Shown here piece by piece: positions 28,934 to 38,923 of a stretch of DNA of 39,973 bases; the stretch's first letter is position 1, and each line of letters opens with the position of its first letter. The position numbers and the translations under genes are program-made. The notes beneath the pieces were generated by a model. The model made no database searches, was not told the origin of the DNA, and saw only the letters and a list, made by a program, of their open reading frames with translations. The stretch is from assembly GCA_019747685.1 (NCBI GenBank), contig JAIEQN010000995.1, forward strand, positions 1 through 39,973, in the 5' to 3' direction. Origin of the DNA: Gemmataceae bacterium (GTDB lineage: Bacteria; Planctomycetota; Planctomycetia; Gemmatales; Gemmataceae).

Positions 28934-30517
28934 CTAAATCCCCCCGCGGAGGTTCGGGTTGAACGGCCGGTTGGCCAGGGCCTCGGCGGCCGACTGCCGG
29001 TCGGCCAGCAGTTCCTCCTCCTCGGCCTCCTCGGCGGCCACCTCCTCGGCCCGCTTGATCGCCTTGAGGCTCAGGGCCATCCGCCGGGCCTCGGTGTCCA
29101 CGCTCAGCACCTCGACCTCGACCGGCTGGCCCACGTCCACGACATCCCGGACCCGCCGGACCCGCTGGTTCGAAAGCTCCGAGATGTGGATCAGGCCCTC
29201 GATCCCCGGCTCGACCTCGACGAACGCCCCGAAGTCGGTCGTCCGCGTCACCTTGCCGTTGACCCGGGCCCCGGCCTTGATCCGCCCGGCGAAGTCCTCC
29301 CACGGGCTCTTGGTCATCGCCCGCAGGCTCAGCCCGATCTTCCGGGCCTCCCGGTCGACCCGCTGGATCATCACCTCGACCGAGTCGCCGATCTTGAACA
29401 GGCTGTTGGCGTCTTCGACCCGGCCCCAGGCCAGTTCGCCCATCGGGATCAGGCCGTCGGCCCCGCCCAGGTCCACGAACACCCCGAACGGCTTGATCGA
29501 CCGGACGATCCCCTTCTTGACCTGCCCCTCCTCGACCGTCCGCCAGAACTCCTCGGCCTTCACCTGCCGCTCGCGCTCCAACAAGGCCCGCCGGCTGACG
29601 ATCAGGTTCCGCTCGCTCGGGTCCACTTCCGCGACCATCACCTTGAGCCGCTGGTTGACGAACTGCTCGATGTCCTCGACCCGGTACATGTCGAGCTGGC
29701 TGGCCGGGAGGAACCCCTTGATCCCGGCCACCTCGACCGTCAGCCCGGTCTTGTTCTTGTTGGTGCCGGTGACCTTGGCCTCGACGATCATGCCGATCTG
29801 GACCTGGGACCAGTCGGTGACCACCTGGGCCGACCCCTCCCGGGTCAGGACGAGGAGGCCGTTGGCCGCGTCGTACCGCTCGATGTCGAACTCGACGGCC
29901 TCGCCGACGACGGGCGTGCGGCCCTCGAACTGCTGGAGCGGCAGGACGCCCTGGCTGCGGCCTCCGGGGACCTCCACGAACACGTCCTTGCCGTGGATGC
30001 CGACGATGACGCCGACCTTCCGGCCTCCGGGGCCTTTCGGGGCCTGCGGTTTCTGTTGGTTCTCGGCCTGGGCGACGGTGGCCGACACGTCGAACCCGGC
30101 CATCGCCGCCGCCATCTCGTCCTCGATCAGCTTGTCGAGTTCGCGGTTGTTCGGCTTCAGGGCGCCGAACTCCTTGCGGTCGAGCTGCTGGGACATCCCG
30201 CCGGGGTTGAGCGGCTTGTCGGACCGGACGAACGGCTTGTCGCCCTTGGGGAACGGCCGGTCGGACCCGCCGGGCCGCGGGCCCCCGGGCTGGGGGCGGC
30301 GGAAGAAGGCGTCCGGCGGCAGCTTCGGCTTGCCGTCGGCGGCCGGCGACCCCGACGGCAGGGCCGGCTTGGCGGTGGCATCTGGCGAGCCGGGGGTGTG
30401 AACCCCCGGGTTCTGGGCTCCCGAGCGGGGGGCGTCAGCCCCCTGAGCCGCAGGCGCGGCGGTGGCTTCCGGGCTCGGGGTCGGCGCCGGCGGGGTGGGG
30501 TTGGTCGGGTTGTCCAT
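28934..30517 (-). CDS. S1 RNA-binding domain protein (ribosomal protein S1-like) with Pro/Ala-rich N-terminal extension
   Basis: Repeated S1 domains: GIVRSIKPFGVFVDLGGADGLIPMGELAWGRVEDANSLFKIGDSVEVMI; GKVTRTTDFGAFVEVEPGIEGLIHISELSNQRV. Alternative start at 30196 (MSQQLDRKEF). Confidence 0.9.
   Translation of the reverse strand: MDNPTNPTPPAPTPSPEATAAPAAQGADAPRSGAQNPGVHTPGSPDATAKPALPSGSPAADGKPKLPPDAFFRRPQPGGPRPGGSDRPFPKGDKPFVRSDKPLNPGGMSQQLDRKEFGALKPNNRELDKLIEDEMAAAMAGFDVSATVAQAENQQKPQAPKGPGGRKVGVIVGIHGKDVFVEVPGGRSQGVLPLQQFEGRTPVVGEAVEFDIERYDAANGLLVLTREGSAQVVTDWSQVQIGMIVEAKVTGTNKNKTGLTVEVAGIKGFLPASQLDMYRVEDIEQFVNQRLKVMVAEVDPSERNLIVSRRALLERERQVKAEEFWRTVEEGQVKKGIVRSIKPFGVFVDLGGADGLIPMGELAWGRVEDANSLFKIGDSVEVMIQRVDREARKIGLSLRAMTKSPWEDFAGRIKAGARVNGKVTRTTDFGAFVEVEPGIEGLIHISELSNQRVRRVRDVVDVGQPVEVEVLSVDTEARRMALSLKAIKRAEEVAAEEAEEEELLADRQSAAEALANRPFNPNLRGGI
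30390..30443. repeat. REP-like double hairpin within the S1-like gene N-terminal region
   Basis: ccgggggt-gtga-acccccgg followed about 18 nt later by gggggc-gtca-gccccc. Confidence 0.6.
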
Positions 30518-30618
30518 CGTCGGGCTCCTGCTGGGGCAGCGACACCGGCCCCGTCTGGTAAACTTATCCGGGCGGTGAGGGCCGGACAACCGACTGGGGC
30601 CGAGCGTACAACGGGCGG

Positions 30619-31599
30619 ATGGCCCCCGCGACCCGCAAACGCCTGTGGCTGGCCCTGAAGACGGTGCTGGCGGCGGCCATCGTGGTCGGGGTGGGCCGGC
30701 AGTTCGCCGACATCCTGACCGCCCCGGAGCTGAACCCGTACCCGTTCCCCCTGCGGGTCGAGTACCTGCCGCCGGCCGCCCTGCTGTACTTCCTGGCCCA
30801 CGCCTGCTGGGCCGGGTTCTGGGTCCGGCTGTTGCACAGCCAGGGCGTCCCGGTCGGGTGGTGGGCCGGGTGGCGGGCCTACACCGTCAGCCAGCTCGGC
30901 AAGTACGTCCCGGGCAAGGCGTGGGTGATCCTGATCCGAGTCGGGATGCTCCGGGGGACGCCGGGTGCCCGGCCGCTGGTGGTCGGGGTGACGGCGACCT
31001 ACGAGACGCTGACCAGCATGGCGGCCGGGGCGTTGATCGGGGTGGCCCTCCTGCCGTCGCTGGGGGTGCTGCCGCCCGAACTCTCCGGGAAAGGGTTCCT
31101 CCTCCTGGCCGTCGGCGGGCTGCCGGTGGTGCTGGGGGTCGTGAACAAGCTGGCGGCCCGGCGGGCGAGCCGGCTCCGCGGCCCGGACGCCCCGCCGCTG
31201 CCCAGCCCGCCGCTCGGGCTGTTGGCCCAGGGGCTGATCCACGGGGCGGCCGGGTGGTGCCTGCTGGCCCTGAGCCTGGCCCTGACGATCCGGGCGGTCG
31301 CCCCGGACCCGCCGGCGTGGGGCTGGGACGCCTTCCGGGCCGACCTCGGGACGGTGTGCATCGCCTACGTGGCCGGGTTCGTCGTATTAGTAGCCCCGGG
31401 CGGCCTCGGGCCGCGGGAGTACTTCTTCCGGGTCCTCCTGACCCCGCGGTTCGTCGCGGCCGGGTTGACGCTCAAGCTGGCCAAGGCCCTGGCCGCGGTG
31501 GTGGCGATCGTCCTCCGGGTCGCCTGGTCCGGCCCCGAAGTCTTGATCGCCGCCTGGCTGTACCTCCGCCGACCCCCTCCCACCGGAGAGCCGCCGTGA
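30619..31599 (+). CDS. lysylphosphatidylglycerol synthase TM-region (UPF0104/flippase-like) membrane protein
   Basis: TVSQLGKYVPGKAWVILIRVGML; VVGVTATYETLTSMAAGALIG; APGGLGPREYFFRVLL; multiple TM segments. Confidence 0.8.
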   Translation: MAPATRKRLWLALKTVLAAAIVVGVGRQFADILTAPELNPYPFPLRVEYLPPAALLYFLAHACWAGFWVRLLHSQGVPVGWWAGWRAYTVSQLGKYVPGKAWVILIRVGMLRGTPGARPLVVGVTATYETLTSMAAGALIGVALLPSLGVLPPELSGKGFLLLAVGGLPVVLGVVNKLAARRASRLRGPDAPPLPSPPLGLLAQGLIHGAAGWCLLALSLALTIRAVAPDPPAWGWDAFRADLGTVCIAYVAGFVVLVAPGGLGPREYFFRVLLTPRFVAAGLTLKLAKALAAVVAIVLRVAWSGPEVLIAAWLYLRRPPPTGEPP

Positions 31600-32711
31600 C
31601 CACGACCATGTCGCTGCCCGGGCCGGCCGCCCCCCCGGTCGTCGGCGGCCCGACCCCGTTCACCGTCCCGACCGGGCCGGGCGGTGGGGCACCGACGGAC
31701 CGCGAGCCGCACCGGCAGCCGGACGTGCCGCCGGTCGCGGACCACCGACTGGTGTCGCTCGTCATCCCGGTGTTCAACGAGGCCGAGAGCCTCGACCCGC
31801 TGTACGCCGAGATCGCCGAGGTGGCGGCCGCCAGCCGGCTGAACTTCGAAATCGTCTTCGTGGACGACGGCAGTACCGATGCGTCGTGGGAGACCATCAC
31901 CCGGCTGGCGGCGGCCGACGGCCGGGTCCGGGGCGTCCGGTTCCGCCGGAACTTCGGCAAGGCGGCGGCCCTGGCGGCCGGGTTCAAGGCGGCCCGCGGC
32001 AAGTCGGTCGTCACGCTCGACGCCGACCTGCAAGACGACCCGCACGAAATCCCGCGGTTCCTGGCGGCGTTGGACGAGGGTCGCGAAGTCGTCAGCGGGT
32101 GGAAGAAGGTCCGCCACGACCCGTGGCACAAGGTCTGGCCGAGCCGGGTGTTCAACCGGCTGGTCGGGGCCATGACCGGGGTCCGCCTCCACGACCACAA
32201 CTGCGGGATGAAGGCCTACCGGTCGGAAGTCCTCCAAGAGGTCCGGCTGTACGGCGAGCTGCACCGCTTCGTCCCGGTGCTGGCCGCGGCCCGGGGGTTC
32301 ACCGTCGGCGAGTTGGTCATCAACCACCGGCCGCGGAAGTTCGGCCACTCGAAGTACGGCGTCCGGCGGTTCGTGAAGGGCTTGCTCGACCTGGTGACGG
32401 TGAAGTTCCTGACCGGGTTCGGCCACCGGCCCCAACACCTGCTCGGCAACCTCGGCTTGATCCCCACCGGCGTCGGCCTGTTCGGGCTGTTCCTCTTGGC
32501 CGTCAACGCCGTCGTCCGGCTGGCCAGCGACCACACCGTCGGGTTCGGCCCGAACACCCAGATCGTGGTGTCGATCCTGTCGGTCGGGCTGCTCCTGTTC
32601 GGGGCCCAACTGGTCATCGCCGGGCTGGTGTCGGAACTGATCGTGGACCGCGACCCGGACGACCTGGAGCCGTACTCCGTCTCCGAGCGGACCACGCCCC
32701 ACGTGCCGTAG
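31596..32711 (+). CDS. glycosyltransferase family 2 (polyprenyl-phosphate sugar transferase-like) with C-terminal TM segments
   Basis: LVSLVIPVFNEAESLDPLYAEI...VFVDDGSTDASWE...VVTLDADLQDDPHEIPRF; C-terminal hydrophobic segments; GTGA overlap with previous gene. Confidence 0.9.
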   Translation: MTTTMSLPGPAAPPVVGGPTPFTVPTGPGGGAPTDREPHRQPDVPPVADHRLVSLVIPVFNEAESLDPLYAEIAEVAAASRLNFEIVFVDDGSTDASWETITRLAAADGRVRGVRFRRNFGKAAALAAGFKAARGKSVVTLDADLQDDPHEIPRFLAALDEGREVVSGWKKVRHDPWHKVWPSRVFNRLVGAMTGVRLHDHNCGMKAYRSEVLQEVRLYGELHRFVPVLAAARGFTVGELVINHRPRKFGHSKYGVRRFVKGLLDLVTVKFLTGFGHRPQHLLGNLGLIPTGVGLFGLFLLAVNAVVRLASDHTVGFGPNTQIVVSILSVGLLLFGAQLVIAGLVSELIVDRDPDDLEPYSVSERTTPHVP

Positions 32712-32718
32712 GGTGAAA

Positions 32719-32837
32719 GACAAGACTGGGCCGCTGATGACGCAGATCGGCGGACGCAGCTAAAACCGGATCGGACTCTGTCTTCAATCTGGCTTCATCT
32801 GCGGTGAAATCTGCGTCATCAGCGGCCCAGTCTTCTC
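32719..32837. repeat. dispersed long-hairpin repeat, copy B (arms 32719-32747 and 32809-32837)
   Basis: gacaagactgggccgctgatgacgcagat / atctgcgtcatcagcggcccagtcttctc, 28/29 complementary; arm consensus shared with copy A. Confidence 0.85.
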
Positions 32838-32850
32838 CGAGCTTGACACG

Positions 32851-34386
32851 ATGCCATCCGACGGGTCCGACCTCCGCCGCTCGGCGTACCTCCTGCTGAC
32901 CGCGGCGGCCGTTGCCATCGCCGCGGCGAAGGTCGTCGGGGCTGAGGGGGTGCTAGAGCCGAGCCGGTACACCGCCCCGGCCGGCGGCTATTCGGCCGTC
33001 CCCCCGGACCCGCCCCGGGTTTGGCCGGTGACCCGGCCCGAGCCGACCCCGATGTTCGGGTCGAACGACAAGAGCCGGTGGGCCACCGTCCGGGCGCTGG
33101 TCGAAGAGGGCACCTACGCCGTCGGCACCCGCAGCTTCCCCGACGGCGGCAACCCGAAGGCCTACCGGGACGAGGGGATCATCGCCGACCCGGGGTACAA
33201 GAGTACCGACGTGGTCCTCCGGCCGCTCGACGAGGCCGACCGCGGGAAGGCGGTGCGGAAGGAGTTCTACAGCAGCAAGCCGCCGCTCTTTGCGACGCTG
33301 CTCGCCGGCGAATACTGGGTGCTGAACAAGGTCCTGGGCTGGAACATCGACCGCGACCGCTGGCTGGTCGTCCCCACGATCCTATTGACCGTCAACGTCG
33401 TGCCGTTCGCCGTTTACCTCGTCCTGCTCGGCCGGCTGCTCGACCTGACCGGGAAGGGCGACTTCGGCCGGCTCCTGGCGTTCACCGCCGCCTGCTTCGG
33501 CACCTTCCTGACCACCTTCGCCGGGACGCTCAACAACCACCTGCCGGCGGCGTTCTGCGTCCTGTTCGCGGCATACCCGCTCCTCCGGGCCGTGGCCGAG
33601 GGCCGGGACATGACGCCCCGGGGCTACCTCGGTTGCGGCTTCTTCGCCGCCTTCGCGGCCACCTTCGACCTGCCGGCGGCGGCGTTCCTGGCCGCCCTCG
33701 GGCTGCCGCTCTTGGTCGCCCGGCCGCGGGAAACGCTCCTGTTCTTTGTGCCGGGTGCGGTGCCGCCGCTCCTGGCTCTTGTGGCGTGCAACGTCCTCGC
33801 CCTGGGCCGGGTCTTGCCGGCCTACGGCGAGTTCGGCGGCCCGTGGTACAACTTCGACGGCAGCCACTGGTCGAAGCTGGGGACGCCGCTGGGGAAGGGG
33901 ATCGACTTCAACGACGAGCCGACGACGGTGTACGCCTTGCACCTTCTGCTCGGCCACCACGGCTGGTTCGGCCTGACCCCGGTGTTCCTGCTCGGGCTGG
34001 CCGGTCTGGTCATGCTCGGCATCCGCAGCGCCCCCGACGTGCGGAAGCTGCGTAAGGCGAAGGGGACCGGCTGGACGCCCGCCCTGTTCGCGGCGATGAC
34101 GCTGGTGGTGTCAGCCGTCGTGTTTTGCTTCTACCTAACCCGGACGAAGAGCTACAACTACGGCGGGTTCACCAGCGGCCCGCGGTGGCTGTTCTGGCTC
34201 ATCCCGCTCTGGCTGTTGGCCGTCCCGGCGGCCGCCGACCGGCTCGCCCGGTCGGCCGGCGGGCGGCTCCTGTGTGCGGTCCTGCTCGGGGTGTCGGTGC
34301 TGTCGGCGTTCTACCCGGCGGCCAACCCGTGGCGGCACCCGTGGCTCCTCCAACTGCTCGAATACACCGGCACCCTCCGGTACTGA
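32851..34386 (+). CDS. polytopic membrane protein, glycosyltransferase-like (GT-C-like)
   Basis: Many TM segments; FYSSKPPLFATLLAGEYWVLNKVLGW (KPPL as in ArnT/PMT-type membrane transferases). Confidence 0.6.
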   Translation: MPSDGSDLRRSAYLLLTAAAVAIAAAKVVGAEGVLEPSRYTAPAGGYSAVPPDPPRVWPVTRPEPTPMFGSNDKSRWATVRALVEEGTYAVGTRSFPDGGNPKAYRDEGIIADPGYKSTDVVLRPLDEADRGKAVRKEFYSSKPPLFATLLAGEYWVLNKVLGWNIDRDRWLVVPTILLTVNVVPFAVYLVLLGRLLDLTGKGDFGRLLAFTAACFGTFLTTFAGTLNNHLPAAFCVLFAAYPLLRAVAEGRDMTPRGYLGCGFFAAFAATFDLPAAAFLAALGLPLLVARPRETLLFFVPGAVPPLLALVACNVLALGRVLPAYGEFGGPWYNFDGSHWSKLGTPLGKGIDFNDEPTTVYALHLLLGHHGWFGLTPVFLLGLAGLVMLGIRSAPDVRKLRKAKGTGWTPALFAAMTLVVSAVVFCFYLTRTKSYNYGGFTSGPRWLFWLIPLWLLAVPAAADRLARSAGGRLLCAVLLGVSVLSAFYPAANPWRHPWLLQLLEYTGTLRY

Positions 34387-34389
34387 CCC

Positions 34390-35406
34390 ATGCCCGACGC
34401 CCCGACCCCGCCGACCGACCCGCCGCCCGTCACCCGGGCCGAGGACGTCCCGCTGGTCGTCCGGCCGAAGCCGCGGCCGGGGCTGGTCGGGGCGGCCCTG
34501 TACACCCTGGCCTACGCCGTGGTGGTGTTCGGGACGATCGTCGCCGTGGTCGTGGGGGCGGCGGTCGTGCTGGCCGCGTCCGGCAACAAGGACGCCCTGA
34601 AGCCGCCGGAGGGGGCGTCCGGGCCGGCCGGGTCGCTCCCGCCGGTCCTGGCCGAGGTCTGCGGTTACGCGGTGATCGGGGCTTATGCCGTCGGGCTGGC
34701 GTTCACCCTCCTCGTCCTCCGGCTGGTGGTCGGCCGCGGGTGGGTCCGGGAGGTCGGGCTCGACCGGCTGCCGGCGGGGCACCTGGCCCTGGCGGTGGTG
34801 GCGTTCCCGGCGTTCTCGGTCGGCAGCGACCTGCTCGCCCGGCTCGTGACCCTGGTGTTCGGGCCGGACCCATTCCAGGAGGACGCCGCCCGGGCCCTGT
34901 CGGACATGTACCGGGGGTTCCACTGGTCGGTCGCGGTGCTGGCGATCGGGGTCTGCCCGGGGGTGGCGGAGGAGTTGTGGTGCCGGGGGTTCCTCGGCCG
35001 GGGTCTGGTCGGCCGCTACGGGCCGTGGGCCGGCGTCCTCTTCACGTCGGCCTTCTTCGGACTGCTCCACGCCTGGCCGCCGGCCTACGTCTTCCTGACC
35101 GCGGTGATGGGGGCGGCCCTCCACTTCTCGTACCTGATGTCGCGGTCGCTGTGGGTGCCGATCACGATCCACCTGTTGAACAACAGCCTGGCGGCCCTCG
35201 GGGCGATCGGGCTGCTCCCGGAGTCGGTCGGGGCGGGGGTGAAGGACCCGTCAGCCGGGCTGGTCGGCCTGACGGTCGGCGGGCTGATCGCGTCCGGATC
35301 GGCGATGTGGGCGGCCCGGTGCCCCGGCCGTCGGGGGCCGGCGGTCGCGGCCGGGTTGGTCGCCGCCGTGCTATCCGGCCTGTTGGTCCGGGAGCTGTGG
35401 CCGTGA
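34390..35406 (+). CDS. CPBP (CAAX/Rce1-type) intramembrane metalloprotease
   Basis: [14 protein letters not shown] (EExxxR), [22 protein letters not shown] motifs. Confidence 0.9.
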   Translation: MPDAPTPPTDPPPVTRAEDVPLVVRPKPRPGLVGAALYTLAYAVVVFGTIVAVVVGAAVVLAASGNKDALKPPEGASGPAGSLPPVLAEVCGYAVIGAYAVGLAFTLLVLRLVVGRGWVREVGLDRLPAGHLALAVVAFPAFSVGSDLLARLVTLVFGPDPFQEDAARALSDMYRGFHWSVAVLAIGVCPGVAEELWCRGFLGRGLVGRYGPWAGVLFTSAFFGLLHAWPPAYVFLTAVMGAALHFSYLMSRSLWVPITIHLLNNSLAALGAIGLLPESVGAGVKDPSAGLVGLTVGGLIASGSAMWAARCPGRRGPAVAAGLVAAVLSGLLVRELWP

Positions 35407-35599
35407 GCGGCCGAACTTTTTTCCCCGTTCGAACCGATTTTTCCTTGACCGGATTCGTTCCGTCGGGATCGAATTCGTCAGCCGCGGGGTGTGTGTCCGG
35501 GCTGGAACCATCCGGGCCGGCGGCCCGCCGCCCGGGCTTCCCCGCCGGTCCGGGGGCGGGTATGGTAACGGCATCCCCGGTCCGGGTGACCCCCGAGCA

Positions 35600-37543
35600 A
35601 TGGCCACCAACCCGAGTGCGTTCCTCGTCGCCCGCCGGGACGACGGGTTCGGCGACGTGTACCCGCTGCAAGACGGGACCCGGTACACCCTCGGCCGGGC
35701 CCCGACCAACCGGATCGTCCTGCGGGACGAGCTGTGCAGCCGGGAGCACGCCGAGGTGTTCCCGGCCGAGGGCGGGTGGTTCGTCCGGGACCTCGGCAGC
35801 CTCAACGGCACCCACCTGAACGGCGAGACGCTGCGGCGGGAGGCCCGGCTGGCCCCCCGGGACGACGTCCGGGTCGGCCGGGCCCAGCTCGTGTTCATCG
35901 AGGACCTGACCCAGCTCCCCGACCTGCCGCAGGTCCGCCCGGCCCGCCCGGCCGAGAAGGGCGACGGGCTGGAGATCAAGAAGCGGCTCGGGCAGACCCG
36001 CTACCACACCCCGGCCGCCCCGCAGTCGGGCAGCACCCCGCCCCCGGACGTGGCCCGGCACGAGACCCGGGTGCCGCCGTCCCAGGCGGTCGGCCTGTTG
36101 TACCGGCTGGCCCTGGACATGGCCGACGCCGCCGCCCCGGCCGACCTGGGCGAGCTGGTCATCGACGCCCTGTTCCGGGCCACCCCGGCCGAGGTCGGGG
36201 CGGTGCTGGCCCTGAAGGAGGGGCGGGAGTTCGAGCCGGTGGTGTACCGGCTCCGCGGCCCCGGCCCGCAGACGTACCACAAGGTGTCGAACTTCCTCAG
36301 CCACGAGGTGCTGTCCACCAAGCAGGCGGTGCTGGCCGAGAACGTCGCCCTGGAGCGGCACCTGAAGGACCGGGACAGCATCGCCGAGCTGAAGGTGGCC
36401 AGCCTGATCTGCGCCCCGGTGATGGCCGACGGGCAGGTCCTCGGGCTGGTCCACCTGTACCGGACCTCGATCACCGCCCCGCTCAACCCGGACGACCTGG
36501 AGTTCGTCCTGGCCGTCGCCCGCCAGCTCGGGGTGGTGTGGCAGAAGAGCCGCAAGCAGGCGACCCTGACGGTCGAGGTCCGGAGCCTGAAGGACCAGCT
36601 CCGGCAGGAGAGCGAGCTGGTCGGGGAGAGCCCGGCCCTGGCCAAGGTCGAGGCCCAGGTCGGGCGGGTGGCCGGGACCAAGGCGACGGTGCTAATCCGC
36701 GGGGAGAGCGGGTCGGGCAAGGAGCTGGTGGCCCGGGCGATCCACCAACACAGCCCGCGGAAGGACCAGCCGTACGTCACCCTGAACTGCGCCGCCCTGA
36801 CCGAGACGCTGCTGGAGAGCGAGCTGTTCGGGCACGAGAAGGGGGCGTTCACCGGGGCGACGGAGCGGATGGCCGGGAAGTTCGAGGCGGCCGACGGCGG
36901 GACCATCTTCCTGGACGAGATCGGGGAGATGGCCGCCGCCACCCAGGCGAAGTTTCTCCGCGTGTTGGAAGGGCACCCGTTCGAGCGGGTCGGCGGGAAC
37001 GTCCCGATCAAGGCCGACGTGCGGGTGGTGGCGGCGACCAACCGGCCGCTGGAAGAGGCCGTCCGGGCCGGGACGTTCCGCCGGGACCTGTTCTTCCGCC
37101 TCCAAGTGGTGCAGATCGACGTGCCGCCCCTGCGGGACCGGGCCGACGACGTGCCGCTGTTGGCCGAGCACTTCCTCCGCCGGTTCGTCCGGGAGACCGG
37201 GCGGAAGATCAAGGGGTTTACCCCGGAGGCGGTCGAGAAGCTGAAGGCGTACCGCTGGCCGGGGAACGTCCGGGAGCTGCGGAACGTAGTCGAGCGGGCG
37301 GTGGCCCTCGGGACCGGGCCGGTGATCGAGGCGGCCGACGTGTGGCTGTCCGAGCTGGACGTGGGCAGCCCGGTGGCCGGGGACGGGGGCTACCGGCCGG
37401 AGTCGCTGGACGAGGTCGAGAAGCGGCACATCCGGGAGACCCTGCGGCACACCGACTGGAACAAGTCGCAGGCGGCCGCCATCCTCGGGATCGAGCGGTC
37501 CACCCTGGACCGGAAGATCAAGGGGTACAACCTCCAGAAGTAG
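35600..37543 (+). CDS. FHA-GAF-sigma54 AAA+-HTH transcriptional regulator
   Basis: [29 protein letters not shown]...[14 protein letters not shown]+: [60 protein letters not shown]-terminal Fis-type HTH. Confidence 0.95.
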   Translation: MATNPSAFLVARRDDGFGDVYPLQDGTRYTLGRAPTNRIVLRDELCSREHAEVFPAEGGWFVRDLGSLNGTHLNGETLRREARLAPRDDVRVGRAQLVFIEDLTQLPDLPQVRPARPAEKGDGLEIKKRLGQTRYHTPAAPQSGSTPPPDVARHETRVPPSQAVGLLYRLALDMADAAAPADLGELVIDALFRATPAEVGAVLALKEGREFEPVVYRLRGPGPQTYHKVSNFLSHEVLSTKQAVLAENVALERHLKDRDSIAELKVASLICAPVMADGQVLGLVHLYRTSITAPLNPDDLEFVLAVARQLGVVWQKSRKQATLTVEVRSLKDQLRQESELVGESPALAKVEAQVGRVAGTKATVLIRGESGSGKELVARAIHQHSPRKDQPYVTLNCAALTETLLESELFGHEKGAFTGATERMAGKFEAADGGTIFLDEIGEMAAATQAKFLRVLEGHPFERVGGNVPIKADVRVVAATNRPLEEAVRAGTFRRDLFFRLQVVQIDVPPLRDRADDVPLLAEHFLRRFVRETGRKIKGFTPEAVEKLKAYRWPGNVRELRNVVERAVALGTGPVIEAADVWLSELDVGSPVAGDGGYRPESLDEVEKRHIRETLRHTDWNKSQAAAILGIERSTLDRKIKGYNLQK

Positions 37544-37560
37544 CGGCCTGACGGTGGACG

Positions 37561-37929
37561 ATGAAGAAGCTCGTCGTTGCCGCCACATTGGTCGGGTTGT
37601 TGATGTCGTACTTGGTCTGGCTGTACTGCATTTCCTACGACCCCTACTGGCAGGCAATTCCGGTGGCCCGCGCCCACGTCAGGGACTTGGGATTCAAGAC
37701 GAGCGGCTATGCAGGGGACATCGTCGATCAGCCCACCCTGACCGGCAGTTGCACGGTACGAATCGGTTTCGTCGATTGGACCCGACGGCCCGCGGAGAAG
37801 ATCACCGTCACGCTCCACCGGCGGTGGGCGTTCGGCGGGTATCGCGTCGTCGGCCACACCATCGGCGAGTTGGTCGATCAGCCTGGCGACCTTACACCGG
37901 GTGGTGAGCCCGCGTCCCGGAGGAAGTGA
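37561..37929 (+). CDS. hypothetical protein with N-terminal TM/signal segment
   Basis: MKKLVVAATLVGLLMSYLVWLYCIS leader; lower-GC ORF between two well-supported genes. Confidence 0.5.
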   Translation: MKKLVVAATLVGLLMSYLVWLYCISYDPYWQAIPVARAHVRDLGFKTSGYAGDIVDQPTLTGSCTVRIGFVDWTRRPAEKITVTLHRRWAFGGYRVVGHTIGELVDQPGDLTPGGEPASRRK

Positions 37930-37951
37930 GGCCCGGCGTCTCGCGGCAGGA

Positions 37952-38923
37952 TCACACCACCCTCCCGCGTAGCCCGTCCACGAACTTCTGCAAGTCCCCC
38001 GGCATCGGCATCGCCCAGTGCAGGGCGGCCCCGCTGGCCGGGTGCTGGAACCCCAACTCGGTCGCGTGCAGGGCCAGCCGGGGGGCACCGCTGCGTTCCT
38101 CGAACACCGTCCCGTCCGGCCGCCTGACGTACACCTTGTCGCCACAGACCGGGTGCCCGGCCTCGGACAGGTGGATGCGGATTTGGTGCGTCCGGCCGGT
38201 CTCCAGCCGGCACGACAGGAGTGTGTACCCCGGCAGCCGCTCCTCGACCGAGACGTGGGTGACGGCCTCCTTACCGGCGTTCGGCAGCGGGGTGCTGCCG
38301 CGGCGGCCGTCGCCCCGGTCGGGCACGAGCCGCGAGCGGATCGTCCGCGGGGTGAACACCCCGGGCACCACCGTCAGATACCGGCGGACGACGGTGTGAT
38401 GGCGGAACTGCGACCCGAGTTCGCGCTCGGCCAGGGCCGTCCGGGCGAAGCAGACGAGCCCGCTCGTCTCCTTGTCGAGCCGGTGGACGATCCGCAGGAA
38501 CGGCAGGCCCTTGGCCGGCCGGTTCAGCCGATGGGCGACGGCCCACTGGGTCAAGTCTTGCAGGGTCGGGTCGAGCTTCCGCCGCTCCTCCGCCCACTCC
38601 CACTCCTTCGGGTGGCGGACGGTGTTCACCCCGGGCGGCTTCTCGACCACGACGACGTGGTCGTCCAGGTGGCGGAGGACGAGCCGTTCGGGGTGGGCGG
38701 TGCGGGGCAGAGGTTTGGGCTGGTCGAGTAAGGCGACGACCTCGCCCTCCTTCAGCCGGCGGGCCTCGTCCGAGCCGACCGCGTCGCCGACCACCACCCG
38801 GCGGGCGGCGATCAGCTTCCGCACCTCGCCCCAGGATGGCCCGCCGAGCCGGGACCGGAGGACCTTGGCCAGGGTGTGCCCGGCCTCCTGGGGGGTGACG
38901 GCGAACGGCGGCAGGGCGGCCAT
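37952..38923 (-). CDS. RluA-family pseudouridine synthase
   Basis: IVHRLDKETSGLVCFARTA catalytic motif; LETGRTHQIRIHLSEAGHPVCGDKVY; N-terminal S4-like region. Confidence 0.95.
   Translation of the reverse strand: MAALPPFAVTPQEAGHTLAKVLRSRLGGPSWGEVRKLIAARRVVVGDAVGSDEARRLKEGEVVALLDQPKPLPRTAHPERLVLRHLDDHVVVVEKPPGVNTVRHPKEWEWAEERRKLDPTLQDLTQWAVAHRLNRPAKGLPFLRIVHRLDKETSGLVCFARTALAERELGSQFRHHTVVRRYLTVVPGVFTPRTIRSRLVPDRGDGRRGSTPLPNAGKEAVTHVSVEERLPGYTLLSCRLETGRTHQIRIHLSEAGHPVCGDKVYVRRPDGTVFEERSGAPRLALHATELGFQHPASGAALHWAMPMPGDLQKFVDGLRGRVV

Noticed and set aside
35407-35480. AT-richer stretch with gttcgaac and TTGACC before the FHA/sigma54 gene
   Set aside because: Suggestive of a promoter region but no paired -10 or -12/-24 element could be defended by eye.
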